From Glaciecola sp. (GTDB taxonomy: Bacteria; Pseudomonadota; Gammaproteobacteria; Enterobacterales; Alteromonadaceae): a stretch of 64,000 nucleotides of DNA. Under the pieces are notes generated by a model. The model did not search any database and was not told the origin of the DNA. It worked only from the letters and a program-made list of their open reading frames with translations. The DNA is taken from the NCBI GenBank assembly GCA_018623155.1, contig JAAZVZ010000009.1, positions 1-64,000 of the forward strand. The letters run 5' to 3'. Shown in pieces: positions 27,159 to 37,411 of this stretch; position 1 is the first letter of the stretch, and each line of letters starts with the position of its first letter. A program made the position numbers and the translations under genes.

Positions 27159-27623
27159 TTATACATTTTCGAATAAATCTTCGACATAGCGACATACATC
27201 ATCAATTTTAGCAATGTCAGCCGGTGCAATAAAAATGGTATCGTCTCCAGCAATTGTGCCTAACACACCGTCTTTCTTGCCAAGTGAATCGAGCAGTCTT
27301 GCAATTAATTGCGCTGCGCCAGGGCTGGTTCGAATTACCACCATCACATTGTTATGAGTGACGTCATAAACAAGTTGTTTTAATGGGCTTTTGGCAGTGG
27401 GCATACCCAGTTCAGGGGGTAAACAATATACCATTTCACCTAACGCATTGCGCGTTCGAACCGCTCCGTATTTGGTGAGCATGCGAGAAACCTTGGATTG
27501 ACTTACGTTGTCAAAGCCACTTGCTTTGAGTTGCTCAACAATATCGCTTTGAGAGCCACAGGTTTCGGCGGTAAGAATGGCTTTAAACGCTTTTATCAAC
27601 TCTTCTTGTTTGGCGGTAGGCAT
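27159..27623 (-). CDS. argR: Arginine repressor
   Basis: A 154-residue protein with an N-terminal winged helix ([35 protein letters not shown]) and a C-terminal hexamerisation/arginine-binding domain ([20 protein letters not shown], then [13 protein letters not shown] with the conserved DD pair that binds arginine). It represses arginine biosynthesis genes when arginine is bound. Divergent from mdh, as in E. coli and many gammaproteobacteria. Normal length and all key motifs are present. Confidence 0.97.
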   Translation of the reverse strand: MPTAKQEELIKAFKAILTAETCGSQSDIVEQLKASGFDNVSQSKVSRMLTKYGAVRTRNALGEMVYCLPPELGMPTAKSPLKQLVYDVTHNNVMVVIRTSPGAAQLIARLLDSLGKKDGVLGTIAGDDTIFIAPADIAKIDDVCRYVEDLFENV

Positions 27624-27641
27624 GATGATCCTTTAATCAAG

Positions 27642-27662
27642 AATACTTATTTTTGTAGTATT
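27642..27662. promoter_or_regulatory. Small inverted repeat in the argR-mdh region
   Basis: AATACT (27642-27647) and AGTATT (27657-27662) flank a T-rich 9-base spacer, about 19-39 bp upstream of the argR start codon. It could be an autoregulatory ARG-box-like site, but it does not match the E. coli ARG box well. Confidence 0.25.
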
Positions 27663-27797
27663 TTGCATGAGGCCTTGAAATAAAGCAATTCGTACCAATA
27701 TCCAATACCTACAACTAATGGACAATTGCTTAACATAGCGATGTCAATTAGGGTGAGTGGCAACAACACACTATCTACTATCCTTTAGGAGAAAAAC

Positions 27798-28736
27798 ATG
27801 AAAGTAGCAGTCTTAGGCGCTGCTGGCGGTATCGGCCAAGCATTATCTTTATTACTTAAAACTCAATTACCTGCGGGTTCTGAGCTTGCGTTATATGACG
27901 TTGCTCCAGTGGTTCCTGGTGTTGCGGTTGATTTGAGCCACATCCCAACTGCAGTGGCGGTAACCGGTCATGGTGCAGATAATTTAGCCGATGCATTAAC
28001 AGGTTGTGACATTGTTTTAATTCCAGCGGGTGTACCTCGTAAGCCAGGTATGGACCGTTCTGATTTATTTAATATCAACGCTGGTATTGTTAAGAACCTA
28101 GTAGAAGCGATTGCTGATAATTGTCCAAAAGCATGTGTGGGCATCATTACTAACCCAGTAAACACAACTGTTGCAATTGCTGCAGAGACGTTAAAAGCAA
28201 AAGGCGTTTACGATAAAAACAAGTTGTTCGGTGTAACGACACTGGATGTTATCCGTGCTGAAGCATTTGTTGCTGAAGCGAAAGGTTTAAATGTTTCTGA
28301 CGTTCACGTACCAGTTATCGGCGGTCACTCAGGTACAACTATTCTACCTTTACTTTCACAAGTTGAAGGCGCATCGTTCTCTGATGAAGAAGTTGCAGCG
28401 TTAACCACTCGTATCCAAAATGCAGGTACTGAAGTAGTTGAAGCGAAAGCGGGTGGCGGTTCAGCAACATTATCAATGGGTCAAGCAGCAGCGCGCTTCT
28501 GTTTATCATTGGTTGCGGCTATGCAAGGTGAAGAAGTGACTGAGTATACTTACGTTCAGGTCGACGGTTCTGACGATGCTGCATTCTTTGCTCACCCAGT
28601 TCGCCTTGGCAAAAACGGTGTAGAAGAAATCTTATGTTACGGTGAATTAAGTGCATTTGAGCAACAAGCGAAAGCAGACATGCTTGATGGCTTGCGCGGC
28701 GATATTCAACTAGGTGTTGATTTCGTTAACGGCTAA
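27798..28736 (+). CDS. mdh: Malate dehydrogenase (NAD)
   Basis: A 312-residue enzyme, the same length and numbering as E. coli Mdh. It carries the nucleotide-binding [14 protein letters not shown], substrate-binding R81 and R87 in [12 protein letters not shown], catalytic D150 with R153 in TTLDVIRAE, and the proton acceptor H177 in IGGHSGTTI. It interconverts malate and oxaloacetate in the TCA cycle. TAGGAG precedes the ATG, and a 13-bp-stem terminator follows. It sits divergent from argR and convergent with ppc, which uses the product oxaloacetate as an output, so a C4 node is clustered here. Confidence 0.98.
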   Translation: MKVAVLGAAGGIGQALSLLLKTQLPAGSELALYDVAPVVPGVAVDLSHIPTAVAVTGHGADNLADALTGCDIVLIPAGVPRKPGMDRSDLFNINAGIVKNLVEAIADNCPKACVGIITNPVNTTVAIAAETLKAKGVYDKNKLFGVTTLDVIRAEAFVAEAKGLNVSDVHVPVIGGHSGTTILPLLSQVEGASFSDEEVAALTTRIQNAGTEVVEAKAGGGSATLSMGQAAARFCLSLVAAMQGEEVTEYTYVQVDGSDDAAFFAHPVRLGKNGVEEILCYGELSAFEQQAKADMLDGLRGDIQLGVDFVNG

Positions 28737-28751
28737 TCGTGATGGATTGTG

Positions 28752-28780
28752 AAAAAGGGTAGCTAAAGCTACCCTTTTTT
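28752..28780. terminator. Bidirectional terminator between mdh and ppc
   Basis: AAAAAGGGTAGCT (28752-28764) pairs perfectly with AGCTACCCTTTTT (28767-28779), loop AA or slightly larger in practice. A and T tracts lie on the outer sides, so it can stop transcripts from both convergent genes. Confidence 0.92.
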
Positions 28781-28799
28781 GTTTCTTCTAAGGAGTCTT

Positions 28800-31427
28800 T
28801 TAACCCGTATTACGCATACCGATTGCTATACCTGCAATTGTCACCATCATGGCACGCTCAGCTGGACTCATCCCATCAATGGCTTCGTTTTTGCGGATGC
28901 GGTCGAGCAGTTCAATTTGCAAGTAATGCAAAGGTTGTAGGTAATCCGCACGAATATGCAGTGAATTAGCTCCGATTGGATCATCTTGTAAAACATCCGC
29001 TTTGTGAGTCAGCTCAAGAAGCTTTTCTCGGCTAAAGGTCAGCTCACTTCGTAACTTCTCACCAAAATGGCGCAGTGCATCGTCAACTAAACGCTCGTCA
29101 TATGCTTTTGCTATGTGCATATCTGCTTTGGCAAATACCATATCCAACATTGATAAACGGGATGCAAAAAACGGCCAAGTAGCTAACATTTCGTTAATGA
29201 TTTCAGAATGTTCTTCATAGGTTTTCATAATGGCGGGCATTACTCCTAACCAAGCAGGTAGAACTAAACGAGTTTGGGCCCAGGCAAAAATCCAAGGGAT
29301 GGCGCGCAAGCTTTCTACACCTCCGTGAGGATTACGCTTTGCAGGACGGGATCCAAGAGGAAGTTTCCCTAACTCTTGCTCTGGTGTAGCTTGTCGAAAA
29401 TAAGGCACAAACTCAGGATCTACTCTGACGATATCACGATAGTTATCCCGACCATAGTCAGCCATTTGGGTCATGACTTCGCGCCACTGAGCCTTTGGCT
29501 GAGGTGGGGGAAACAGCTTTGCTTCAATAATCGCACTGGCATAGATTCCCAAGCTACGTTTGGCTATGGCAGACATACCGAATTTGTAGCGAATGGTTTC
29601 ACCTTGTTCGGTAATACGGAAACCACCATCTAGTGAACCTGGCGGTTGCGATAATATAGCGGTATGGGAGGGTAGACCACCACGACCAATTGTACCACCT
29701 CGACCGTGGAATAACGTTAGGCCTACATTGGCTGCATGTGTGACATTGACTAACGCTTCTTGGGCTTGGTATTGAGCCCAACCGGCTGCGAGGGCGCCTG
29801 CGTCTTTCGCTGAGTCTGAATAACCTATCATGACATACTGATTGGAGGTTAGGCGATTGCGATAGCCATCTATTTTGAGTAGTTGCTCAATCACTGAGGC
29901 TGAACGATTTAAATCGTCCAACGTTTCAAATAGCGGGGCTACAGGCATCTGCCAATCGACGCGACATTGTTGGAGAAGCAATTTCACCGCGAGCACATCA
30001 GATGCGTAAGAAGCCATTGAAATAATGTAAATTCCAAAGGCGTTGATATCATTGTTGGCAATAGTCTGACAGGTGTCTAATACTTCTTTTACTTCTGCAG
30101 ATGGCTGCCAATCAGTTTGCCAAGCATGCGGAAACAATGGGCGTTTTGATTGTAATTCTTTGAGTAGGAAGCTGATCTTTTCATCTTCTGACCAGTTTGC
30201 ATAATTACCATATCCCAAGTATTGACATACCTCTGAAATGGCTTTGGTGTGGCGCTCTGAATCTTGACGTATATCCAATTTGATCAGATGCATGCCAAAA
30301 CAATGTGCACGTCTGATGGTATCTAACAATGCCCCATTGGCAATTTGTGACATACCGTTTTGCACCAACGAACGATAACACAACATCAAGGGTTCAATCA
30401 GTTCGGCTTGATTTTGGATCCATTTTTCTGGATCAGTGGGACGGTCATTCAAAATATCGTCAATACCGTCTTTGGTGGCGCGTAAGCGTTTCACTAGAGG
30501 GCGTAATATCGCCCGATACGGTTCCATCACATCACCTACTTTGTGACGGATTTCATCTGAGCATTGTGACATAGACAATTCAACTTGCAATGTGCTGATA
30601 TCTTGAGCAAACAATTTGGCGGCTCTTCTACGAGCTAGGTGCAAGACTGTTTGTGTGACTTGGTGTGTCACAAAGGGATTGCCGTCGCGGTCTCCCCCCA
30701 TCCAAGAACTAATTTGGACTGGTTTTGCGTCAATTGGAAGATTTATTTGGTATTCGTGTTGTAACCTTAGATCTAAGTCCCGCATAAAATTAGGAATGGC
30801 ATCCCATAGAGAGTTTTCGATCACTGAAAAGCCCCATGTGGCCTCATCTACAGGGGTGGGGCGTTGGTTTCTAATTTCTTCAGTATGCCAAGCCTGAGCG
30901 ACTAAATCCGCTACGCGATGCGCGAGTTGACGTTTGTCTTGTGCATTGTGTCGCTCGCGATTTTGTCGACGCAAACACTCAGCTAACATCGCGTGTTTAT
31001 GGATCAGTGTGCGTCTTGTTACTTCAGTGGGGTGAGCCGTTAATACGAGATCAATATTGAGTTCGTTAACAGCTTGATAGATCTCCTCAGGAGATTTTTG
31101 AGATTTTTTTAAGTGTTCAAATAACGTATCAACCGAATCATCAATTTGTTGTGAGGCGTTGAATTCTTGTTCAGCAATATTAGCCAGATTCAAAAACTGA
31201 GCGAACGAACGGGCAATCACCATTAGATCATCATCACTCATACTAGAAAATATGGCTGCGAGTTCGGAATTAGCTGACACATCTCCTTTATGGCCTTTGC
31301 GCCCTAGTTTCCGTACACGTTCGATTTTGTCTAGCCAATCTTGTCCTAAATCTTTTTGTATGGTTTTACCCAATAACTCACCTAACCCACGAACAGTAGA
31401 CTTGAGTTCTTCGTCATATTGCATCAT
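28800..31427 (-). CDS. ppc: Phosphoenolpyruvate carboxylase
   Basis: An 875-residue enzyme that carboxylates PEP to oxaloacetate with bicarbonate, the main anaplerotic step. Catalytic H132 lies in LTAHPTEVTRRT. Further hallmarks are SWMGGDRDGNPFVT, GYSDSAKDAG, the mobile loop FHGRGGTIGRGG, and the C-terminal GMRNTG whose terminal glycine is needed for activity. Two ATG codons start the frame (31427 and 31424); AGGA lies three bases before the first and six before the second, so the second may be used. It faces mdh, with the bidirectional terminator between. Confidence 0.98.
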   Translation of the reverse strand: MMQYDEELKSTVRGLGELLGKTIQKDLGQDWLDKIERVRKLGRKGHKGDVSANSELAAIFSSMSDDDLMVIARSFAQFLNLANIAEQEFNASQQIDDSVDTLFEHLKKSQKSPEEIYQAVNELNIDLVLTAHPTEVTRRTLIHKHAMLAECLRRQNRERHNAQDKRQLAHRVADLVAQAWHTEEIRNQRPTPVDEATWGFSVIENSLWDAIPNFMRDLDLRLQHEYQINLPIDAKPVQISSWMGGDRDGNPFVTHQVTQTVLHLARRRAAKLFAQDISTLQVELSMSQCSDEIRHKVGDVMEPYRAILRPLVKRLRATKDGIDDILNDRPTDPEKWIQNQAELIEPLMLCYRSLVQNGMSQIANGALLDTIRRAHCFGMHLIKLDIRQDSERHTKAISEVCQYLGYGNYANWSEDEKISFLLKELQSKRPLFPHAWQTDWQPSAEVKEVLDTCQTIANNDINAFGIYIISMASYASDVLAVKLLLQQCRVDWQMPVAPLFETLDDLNRSASVIEQLLKIDGYRNRLTSNQYVMIGYSDSAKDAGALAAGWAQYQAQEALVNVTHAANVGLTLFHGRGGTIGRGGLPSHTAILSQPPGSLDGGFRITEQGETIRYKFGMSAIAKRSLGIYASAIIEAKLFPPPQPKAQWREVMTQMADYGRDNYRDIVRVDPEFVPYFRQATPEQELGKLPLGSRPAKRNPHGGVESLRAIPWIFAWAQTRLVLPAWLGVMPAIMKTYEEHSEIINEMLATWPFFASRLSMLDMVFAKADMHIAKAYDERLVDDALRHFGEKLRSELTFSREKLLELTHKADVLQDDPIGANSLHIRADYLQPLHYLQIELLDRIRKNEAIDGMSPAERAMMVTIAGIAIGMRNTG

Positions 31428-31607
31428 TGATCCTAAAATCTTTCACATGATCTATACAATAAAAAACAATACGACGTTTGTCTAAATCTTTTGGGTATAA
31501 TTTATTCATCAAACCTTCTGTTCAATATGGTATGATTGAAAGTGTTGTAAGTTCTATTGGTTTTATCGCTCATAGGACGGTAAGTAATATCCTACGAGGG
31601 AGTAAAC

Positions 31608-32228
31608 ATGTCAGACAAATACGAATCCATCGAAAGCCAAGCAAGTTATGGAATTGGTTATCAAATGGGCAAGCAAATCGCTTCTAACCCATTCGAAGGT
31701 TTATCATTAGAGGCAATTATTGCTGGTGTACAAGATGGCTTCTTGGGTAATAGTAGTGCAGTGGACAATGATACTTTAGGCGCTGCATTTAGTGAGATTC
31801 ACAAACGTATGCAAGCTGAAAAATCTAAAGCGTATGAAGAAAATATAGCTAAAGGTGATGCCTACTTGGCCGAAAACGGCAACAAGGAAGGAGTCACTAC
31901 TACCGAATCGGGTTTGCAGTATGAAGTTATCCATTCAGGAGACGGTGAATCCCCAACTGCTGACTCAGTCGTTCGGGTTGATTATCATGGTACTTTGATT
32001 AGCGGAGAAGTATTTGACTCATCATATGATCGTGGTCAACCAGCTGAATTCCCTGTTAACGGTGTTATTAAAGGCTGGACTGAGGCATTACAACTCATGT
32101 CAGTCGGCGATAAATGGCGCCTAACCATCCCGAGTGAATTAGCTTATGGCGAACAAGGCGCAGGTGCTTCGATTGCCCCATACAGCACGTTAGTATTTGA
32201 TGTTGAATTGCACGCAATTATCGACTAG
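31608..32228 (+). CDS. fklB: FKBP-type peptidyl-prolyl isomerase (FklB-like)
   Basis: A 206-residue protein, the length of E. coli FklB. Residues 1-100 are the FKBP_N dimerisation domain (ASYGIGYQMGKQIASNPFE, HKRMQAEKSKAYEE). Residues 110-206 are the FKBP catalytic domain with VRVDYHGTLISGEVFDSSYDR in parts, the GVIKGWTEALQLM substrate pocket and LAYGEQGAGASIAPYSTLVF. It has no signal peptide, so it acts in the cytoplasm in proline isomerisation/folding. The upstream region holds two -10-like elements (TATAAT at 31496-31501 and TGGTATGAT near 31528-31536). The gene is followed by its own terminator. Confidence 0.93.
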   Translation: MSDKYESIESQASYGIGYQMGKQIASNPFEGLSLEAIIAGVQDGFLGNSSAVDNDTLGAAFSEIHKRMQAEKSKAYEENIAKGDAYLAENGNKEGVTTTESGLQYEVIHSGDGESPTADSVVRVDYHGTLISGEVFDSSYDRGQPAEFPVNGVIKGWTEALQLMSVGDKWRLTIPSELAYGEQGAGASIAPYSTLVFDVELHAIID

Positions 32229-32255
32229 ATGTAGATAGACAATTCTCTATTCATT

Positions 32256-32279
32256 ATGCCCTCTTTTGAGGGCATTTTT
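32256..32279 (+). terminator. Terminator after fklB
   Basis: ATGCCCTC (32256-32263) pairs with GAGGGCAT (32268-32275) around a TTTT loop, then a T run. It lies 27 bases after the stop codon. Confidence 0.9.
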
Positions 32280-32313
32280 AATTTAGTAATACCCTCAATT
32301 CACTTACTTGCCC

Positions 32314-32334
32314 GACCAGTTTTATAGGGTGGTC
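32314..32334. promoter_or_regulatory. Possible operator upstream of fabV
   Basis: GACCA (32314-32318) and TGGTC (32330-32334) form an inverted repeat with an 11-base spacer, and GACCAGTT matches one half of the FadR consensus. It lies about 50-70 bp before the fabV start. A true FadR site has the two halves adjacent, so this is a weak lead only. Confidence 0.25.
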
Positions 32335-32382
32335 AGTTTACAATACAACCATAATGGCGAAATTGCTTTTTAGGAGAAATAC

Positions 32383-33561
32383 ATGGTTATCAAGCCAAAA
32401 GTTCGTGGGTTTATATGTACTAATGCTCATCCGGTTGGATGTGCACACAACGTAGCACAACAAATCGATTACGTTCAATCGCAACAGCTAGAGAGTGCCG
32501 GTGCACCTAAAAACGTACTAGTGATTGGTTGTTCAACAGGATACGGTTTGGCTTCTCGAATCACTTCTTCATTTGGTTATGGCGCGAAAACCTTAGGTGT
32601 GTGTTTTGAAAAAGCACCAACGGAACGTAAAACAGGTACTGCAGGCTGGTATAATACCGCTGCGTTTCATGCGCAAGCTGAAAAGGCAAATATTGAAGCA
32701 CACACGATAAACGGTGATGCTTTTTCAAATGAGCTAAAACAGCAAGTAATTGAAAAATTAAAAGATATGGGCAAAGTCGACATGGTGATTTACTCTCTTG
32801 CATCGCCTCGCCGCACTGATCCTGCAACAGGTGAAACTTTTAAATCGACTTTAAAGCCGGTGGGTCAAGCTTACACGACGAAGACCTATGATACGGATAA
32901 AGACTTGGTGCACGATGTTTCTTTGGAGCCTGCATCAGAGGAAGAAATCGCACATACCATTAAAGTGATGGGTGGTGAAGATTGGGAACTGTGGATCAAT
33001 GCATTGGCAGACGCTGACTTGCTGGCAGAAGGTTGTAAAACAACGGCCTACACTTATATCGGGAAAGAGCTGACATGGCCGATTTACGGTTCTGCTACAA
33101 TCGGTAAAGCCAAAGAAGACTTAGATCGTGCAGCCAGTGTACTCAATCAGAAATATTCAGGGTTAGCATTGGCGGCACATGTGTCATCACTAAAAGCGCT
33201 GGTTACTCAAGCTTCTTCTGCTATCCCTGTCATGCCGCTGTATATTTCATTAATCTACAAAGTAATGAAAGAAGAAGGCACTCATGAAGGGTGCATCGAA
33301 CAGATTGTCGGCTTGTACCGAGATTGCTTGCTAAATGACAACGCACAAACGGACGAAGTGAATCGTTATCGCATGGATGGAAAAGAAACCAATGATGCAA
33401 CTCAAGCAAAGATCGCTGCTTTATGGGACCAAGTTACACAAGAGAATTTTCATCAGTTGAGCGACTATGCAGGATACCACCAAGAATTCTTGCAATTATT
33501 TGGTTTTGATTTTGCCTCAGTTGATTATGACGCAGACGTAGACCCAATCCTTAATTGGTAA
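32383..33561 (+). CDS. fabV: FabV-type enoyl-ACP/trans-2-enoyl-CoA reductase
   Basis: A 392-residue enoyl reductase of the FabV/TER class, longer than FabI. The NADH-binding VLVIGCSTGYGLASRI replaces the glycine motif of FabI, and the catalytic Y235-x8-K244 (YGSATIGKAK) is present, with CFEKAPTERKTGTAGWYNTA as the cofactor-side family segment. It performs the last reduction in type II fatty acid elongation and is intrinsically triclosan-resistant in other bacteria. TAGGAG lies upstream of the ATG. The gene is monocistronic between two terminators. Confidence 0.97.
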   Translation: MVIKPKVRGFICTNAHPVGCAHNVAQQIDYVQSQQLESAGAPKNVLVIGCSTGYGLASRITSSFGYGAKTLGVCFEKAPTERKTGTAGWYNTAAFHAQAEKANIEAHTINGDAFSNELKQQVIEKLKDMGKVDMVIYSLASPRRTDPATGETFKSTLKPVGQAYTTKTYDTDKDLVHDVSLEPASEEEIAHTIKVMGGEDWELWINALADADLLAEGCKTTAYTYIGKELTWPIYGSATIGKAKEDLDRAASVLNQKYSGLALAAHVSSLKALVTQASSAIPVMPLYISLIYKVMKEEGTHEGCIEQIVGLYRDCLLNDNAQTDEVNRYRMDGKETNDATQAKIAALWDQVTQENFHQLSDYAGYHQEFLQLFGFDFASVDYDADVDPILNW

Positions 33562-33609
33562 GCGCTCGATTGGTAATACCAAAGTCGAACCAGTGTTAAT
33601 AGCTTATAT

Positions 33610-33630
33610 AAACCACCGAAATGGTGGTTT
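33610..33630 (+). terminator. Terminator after fabV
   Basis: AAACCACC (33610-33617) pairs with GGTGGTTT (33623-33630) around GAAAT, about 50 bases after the fabV stop. The T run is short (TTTATT). Confidence 0.75.
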
Positions 33631-33648
33631 ATTGCTATATAAAGCAAG

Positions 33649-33939
33649 TCATATAAGGGGATCGGCAGTTTTGTTGAACACAAGTCGTATAGTAATCTTT
33701 AACTTGCTCAGATATTCTGTCCATAGATAATGGATCAAGGACGATTTTTCCTTTATAATTCGCGCGTTTTTATAGAAGCATTTGTTGTTTGTAATAGCGT
33801 GGGTTGGCAAATGTTCATGAAAGATTCTGCTGAAAGCACCGAGATAACGATTATCAAGCGTGTGAAAACAATAATAATATTCTAAGCAGTCATTCAGCCT
33901 CAATATATAAATGATGGTCTGAATAAAGAAAGTGGGCAT
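33649..33939 (-). CDS. Hypothetical protein, doubtful (96 aa)
   Basis: An open frame in the otherwise gene-free stretch 33562-34074. The ATG at 33939 is preceded by GAAGG with eight bases of spacing, which is what supports it; TTG codons upstream extend the frame to 33960. The product is basic and rich in Tyr, Ile and Cys (RLNDCLEYYYCFH, LTWTEY-like WTEYLSKLK), with no signal peptide and no motif I recognise. Its composition is unlike the neighbouring genes. It may be a real orphan, a decayed fragment, or chance in AT-rich DNA. The rest of the stretch holds the fabV terminator and the hairpin before nqrA. Confidence 0.3.
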   Translation of the reverse strand: MPTFFIQTIIYILRLNDCLEYYYCFHTLDNRYLGAFSRIFHEHLPTHAITNNKCFYKNARIIKEKSSLIHYLWTEYLSKLKITIRLVFNKTADPLI

Positions 33940-34000
33940 TAGAATAACCTTCAACAACAAGTTGATTTTTTAACAACACATAGACGATAAAATCATACTG

Positions 34001-34044
34001 ATTAGCCAAGTCATCCTAGGCTTATGCGTGATGCTTTGGCTAAT
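34001..34044. promoter_or_regulatory. Long imperfect hairpin upstream of nqrA
   Basis: ATTAGCCAA (34001-34009) and TTGGCTAAT (34036-34044) are perfect inverted arms. The stem can continue inside with CATC (34012-34015) and GATG (34030-34033), leaving a loop with a CCTAGG. It ends about 30 bases before the likely nqrA start, so in RNA it would lie in the leader of the nqr operon. A regulator site or a translation-control structure are both possible. Confidence 0.4.
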
Positions 34045-34074
34045 TAGTATCCAAACAGAGTAGTGCAATTGCTT

Positions 34075-35418
34075 ATGTTACATAAAATAAAGAAAGGACT
34101 AGACCTTCCTATTTCGGGGTCTCCGACACAGCAAATCCATGATGGAGTTGCAGTGACGCAGGTCGCGATTTTGGGTGAGGAATATGTGGGTATGCGCCCA
34201 ACCATGCATGTCCAAGTAGGTGACTCGGTCAAAAAAGGCCAAGTTTTGTTTGAAGATAAGAAAAACCCAGGCGTCAAATACACGGCTCCAGCAAGTGGTA
34301 CAGTGTCTGCAGTAAACCGTGGTGCAAAGCGCGTGTTACAATCAGTTGTTATTGATATTTCTGGCGATGAAGCGGTAACGTTTGATGTGGTTGCGGCGGA
34401 TAAATTAGCCGGCCTAAGCCGTGACAAAGTTCAGCAGCAACTTGTCGATTCAGGTTTGTGGACAGCATTGCGCACTCGCCCATACAGCAAGGCACCGGCA
34501 TTAGATAGCACACCAAACGCTATATTTGTGAATGCCATGGACAGTAATCCACTCGCTGCAGATCCTGCCGTAGTCATCGCTGAACGCCAGGATGACTTTG
34601 TGAATGGCTTAAATGTCTTATCAAACCTCACCGATGGCAAGCTATATGTGAGTAAAGCTGCTGGCGCATCAGTCGACACTGGTAATGCCAAGGTAGAAGG
34701 CCATGAGTTTGCAGGTCCACACCCAGCAGGATTGGTTGGCACACACATACATATGATTGATGCGGTAGGTGCTAACAAAATTAACTGGCACATCAACTAC
34801 CAAGACGTCATTGCGGTCGGTGCGCTATTTACCACCGGTCAACTTGACGCATCTCGCGTTGTTTCAGTAGCCGGTCCTGCAGCAAAGAACCCACGTCTAG
34901 TGCGCACTTTAATCGGTGCATCACTTGACCAACTAACAGCAAGTGAAGCATCTTTAGATAATACGCGAGTGATTTCTGGTTCCGTTTTACATGGAACGAA
35001 TGCAGTAGGTCCTCATGCCTATCTAGGTCGTTTCCACTTGCAAGTGTCTCTCATTGAAGAAGACAAAGAAAAACGTTTGTTCGGTTGGATTACGCCAGGC
35101 GGTGACAAACACTCAGTAACGCGTGCTTATCTAGGTCATTTAAATACCAAGCGTTTGTTTGATATGACCTCTACTACCAACGGTTCTGACCGTTCTATGG
35201 TGCCAATTGGCAACTATGAGCGCATCATGCCGTTAGACATTTTACCAACGTTGCTATTGCGCGACATCATTTCAGGTGACACTGATACGGCTCAACAGAT
35301 GGGCTGTTTGGAACTGGATGAAGAAGATTTGGCATTGTGTTCTTATGTTTGCCCTGGCAAATATAACTATGGCCCAATCTTGCGTGATTGTTTAACCAAA
35401 ATTGAATTAGAGGGTTAA
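34075..35418 (+). CDS. nqrA: Na+-NQR subunit A
   Basis: A 447-residue subunit of the Na+-translocating NADH:ubiquinone oxidoreductase, a peripheral cytoplasmic-side subunit linked to quinone binding. The start [15 protein letters not shown] is the NqrA signature; the N-terminal barrel-sandwich fold ([20 protein letters not shown]) follows, and the C-terminus has [14 protein letters not shown], near the family's C-P-x-K motif. The start was chosen at ATG 34075 to match the usual family length of about 446; GTG 34063 and TTG 34069 are in frame, and CAGAG (34055-34059) is closer to them. It is the first gene of an eight-gene run. Confidence 0.96.
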   Translation: MLHKIKKGLDLPISGSPTQQIHDGVAVTQVAILGEEYVGMRPTMHVQVGDSVKKGQVLFEDKKNPGVKYTAPASGTVSAVNRGAKRVLQSVVIDISGDEAVTFDVVAADKLAGLSRDKVQQQLVDSGLWTALRTRPYSKAPALDSTPNAIFVNAMDSNPLAADPAVVIAERQDDFVNGLNVLSNLTDGKLYVSKAAGASVDTGNAKVEGHEFAGPHPAGLVGTHIHMIDAVGANKINWHINYQDVIAVGALFTTGQLDASRVVSVAGPAAKNPRLVRTLIGASLDQLTASEASLDNTRVISGSVLHGTNAVGPHAYLGRFHLQVSLIEEDKEKRLFGWITPGGDKHSVTRAYLGHLNTKRLFDMTSTTNGSDRSMVPIGNYERIMPLDILPTLLLRDIISGDTDTAQQMGCLELDEEDLALCSYVCPGKYNYGPILRDCLTKIELEG

Positions 35419-35421
35419 CCA

Positions 35422-36633
35422 ATGGGTTTGAAAGCATATTTAGAAAAAATTGAGCCGGATTTTGAGCCGGGTGGTAAGCACGAAAAGTGGTACGCGCTTT
35501 ATGAAGCCGTCGCGACTGTGCTCTACACTCCGGGCAAAGTGAACAAATCAACGACTCACGTCCGCGATAGCATCGACTTAAAACGCATCATGATCATGGT
35601 ATGGATGGCGACGTTTCCAGCGATGTTCTACGGCATGTACAACATTGGTAATCAAGCGAACATCGCAATTTTAGGTGGTGCAACCTTACCAGATGCATGG
35701 CAAGCAGCGTTATTCACTGCACTTGGCGGACAACTTGGTGTGGCAGATGCTTCTGCACTGACCTTGTTCTTCTATGGTGCATGTTGGTGGCTACCGATTT
35801 ATGCGGTGACATTCGTTGTCGGTGGTTTCTGGGAAGTATTATTTGCTTCAGTACGTAAGCACGAAGTTAACGAAGGCTTCTTCGTGACATCTGTGCTATT
35901 TGCTTTGACGTTACCTGCGACTGTGCCGTTATGGCAAGTGGCGCTAGGTATCACGTTTGGTGTCGTTATCGCTAAAGAAGTGTTTGGTGGTACTGGACGT
36001 AACTTCCTCAACCCAGCCTTATCTGGTCGTGCGTTCCTATACTTTGCATACCCTGCACAAATGTCTGGCGACTCAATTTGGGTAGCCGCTGATGGTTACT
36101 CAGGCGCAACGTGGTTAAGCCAAGCTGCTTCTGGCTCAATGGACTTTTCTGACATGAATGCTTGGATGCAAGCTTTCTTGGGTAACATCCAAGGCTCAGC
36201 AGGTGAAGTATCAACGCTGATGATTATGTTGGGCGGTTTATTCATTATTTATCTTCGCATAGCGAGTTGGCGTATTGTTGCAGGCGTGCTATTTGGTGTT
36301 ATTTTCTTAACATCTATCCTAAACATGGTGGCTCCTGCGGATAATCCAAACCACTACCTAGCCATGCCTTGGTACTGGCACATGGTGATCGGTGGTATGG
36401 CATTTGGTATGTTCTTCATGGCGACTGACCCAGTATCAGCATCATTTACCGACACAGGTAAATGGGCATACGGTTTCTTCATCGGCATGATGACAGTGAT
36501 TGTCCGTGTACTGAACCCTGCATTCCCAGAGGGGATCATGCTCGCTATCTTGTTCGCCAATTTATGGGCGCCATTATTTGACTATTTCGTTGCACAAAGC
36601 AACATCAAACGGAGGGTTGCACGTGTCAGCTAA
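35422..36633 (+). CDS. nqrB: Na+-NQR subunit B
   Basis: A 403-residue, ten-helix membrane subunit. The covalent FMN site is T230 in [11 protein letters not shown] (matching the S-x-A-T motif), and [20 protein letters not shown] and [15 protein letters not shown] are conserved. It carries FMN and riboflavin and forms the Na+/electron path with NqrD and NqrE. It begins three bases after nqrA. Its last 11 bases overlap nqrC. Confidence 0.98.
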   Translation: MGLKAYLEKIEPDFEPGGKHEKWYALYEAVATVLYTPGKVNKSTTHVRDSIDLKRIMIMVWMATFPAMFYGMYNIGNQANIAILGGATLPDAWQAALFTALGGQLGVADASALTLFFYGACWWLPIYAVTFVVGGFWEVLFASVRKHEVNEGFFVTSVLFALTLPATVPLWQVALGITFGVVIAKEVFGGTGRNFLNPALSGRAFLYFAYPAQMSGDSIWVAADGYSGATWLSQAASGSMDFSDMNAWMQAFLGNIQGSAGEVSTLMIMLGGLFIIYLRIASWRIVAGVLFGVIFLTSILNMVAPADNPNHYLAMPWYWHMVIGGMAFGMFFMATDPVSASFTDTGKWAYGFFIGMMTVIVRVLNPAFPEGIMLAILFANLWAPLFDYFVAQSNIKRRVARVS

Positions 36634-37399
36634 AAAAGAAACTTTAGGCGGTACGGTTGGCGTAGTCCTCGCAGTATGTCTTGCCTGTTCCATTGTCGTA
36701 TCAAGTGCGGCGGTTGGTTTGCGTTCACTGCAGCAGTCAAATGCTGCAGTTGATAAGAAGACGAACATCTTAACTGCTGCAGGTTTACATGAAGCAGGAA
36801 TGACTAAAGATGCGATTGCAGAGCTTTACGCTGCACGTGTTGAAGAGAAATTTGTTGATTTAGAAACCGGTGAGTATGTTGCTAATCCTGTTGCTGACTC
36901 AGGCAAAGCCTTTGATATGTACGGCAAGATGTCGAAAGACCCAGAAACCAGTGTGACAGTTGAAGGTAACGTGGGTTTCTCACGTCGCTCGGCGATTGCT
37001 AACGTGTTCCACATCAAAGATGAAGACGGCGCTATCTCTCGTATCATTTTACCGGTACACGGTGCAGGTCTTTGGGACTTGATGTATGGCTTCTTAGCAG
37101 TAAACTCTGATGGGAACACGATTGAAGAGTTGGTCTACTATGCCCACAAAGAAACTCCAGGACTGGGTGGAGAAATCCAAAACCCAGCATGGATGGCCAA
37201 GTGGAATGGTAAGCAAATTTTCGATAATGGCGAAGTCGCTATCACAGTCAAAAAGCAAGCGGGTACTGATAACCCGTACGCGGTTGATGCACTATCTGGT
37301 GCAACATTGACTTCAAACGGCGTCGCGAACACCTTGCAATATTGGGCAGGCGAAAATGGCTTCGGTCCGTATCTTGAAAAACAATCTTGGAAATCATAA
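36623..37399 (+). CDS. nqrC: Na+-NQR subunit C
   Basis: A 258-residue subunit that begins at GTG 36623 with GGAGGG (36611-36616) upstream; the frame stays open to 36578 but that part overlaps nqrB. One N-terminal helix (about residues 11-32) anchors a periplasmic FMN-binding domain, with covalent FMN on T228 in [11 protein letters not shown]. The flavin is attached by ApbE, encoded in the same cluster. The short overlap with nqrB suggests coupled translation. Confidence 0.96.
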   Translation: MSAKKETLGGTVGVVLAVCLACSIVVSSAAVGLRSLQQSNAAVDKKTNILTAAGLHEAGMTKDAIAELYAARVEEKFVDLETGEYVANPVADSGKAFDMYGKMSKDPETSVTVEGNVGFSRRSAIANVFHIKDEDGAISRIILPVHGAGLWDLMYGFLAVNSDGNTIEELVYYAHKETPGLGGEIQNPAWMAKWNGKQIFDNGEVAITVKKQAGTDNPYAVDALSGATLTSNGVANTLQYWAGENGFGPYLEKQSWKS

Positions 37400-37411
37400 G
37401 GGGCATCACTC

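Noticed and set aside
36578..36622. N-terminal extension of nqrC
   Set aside because: It lies within nqrB; the GTG at 36623 with GGAGGG upstream gives the normal NqrC N-terminus.
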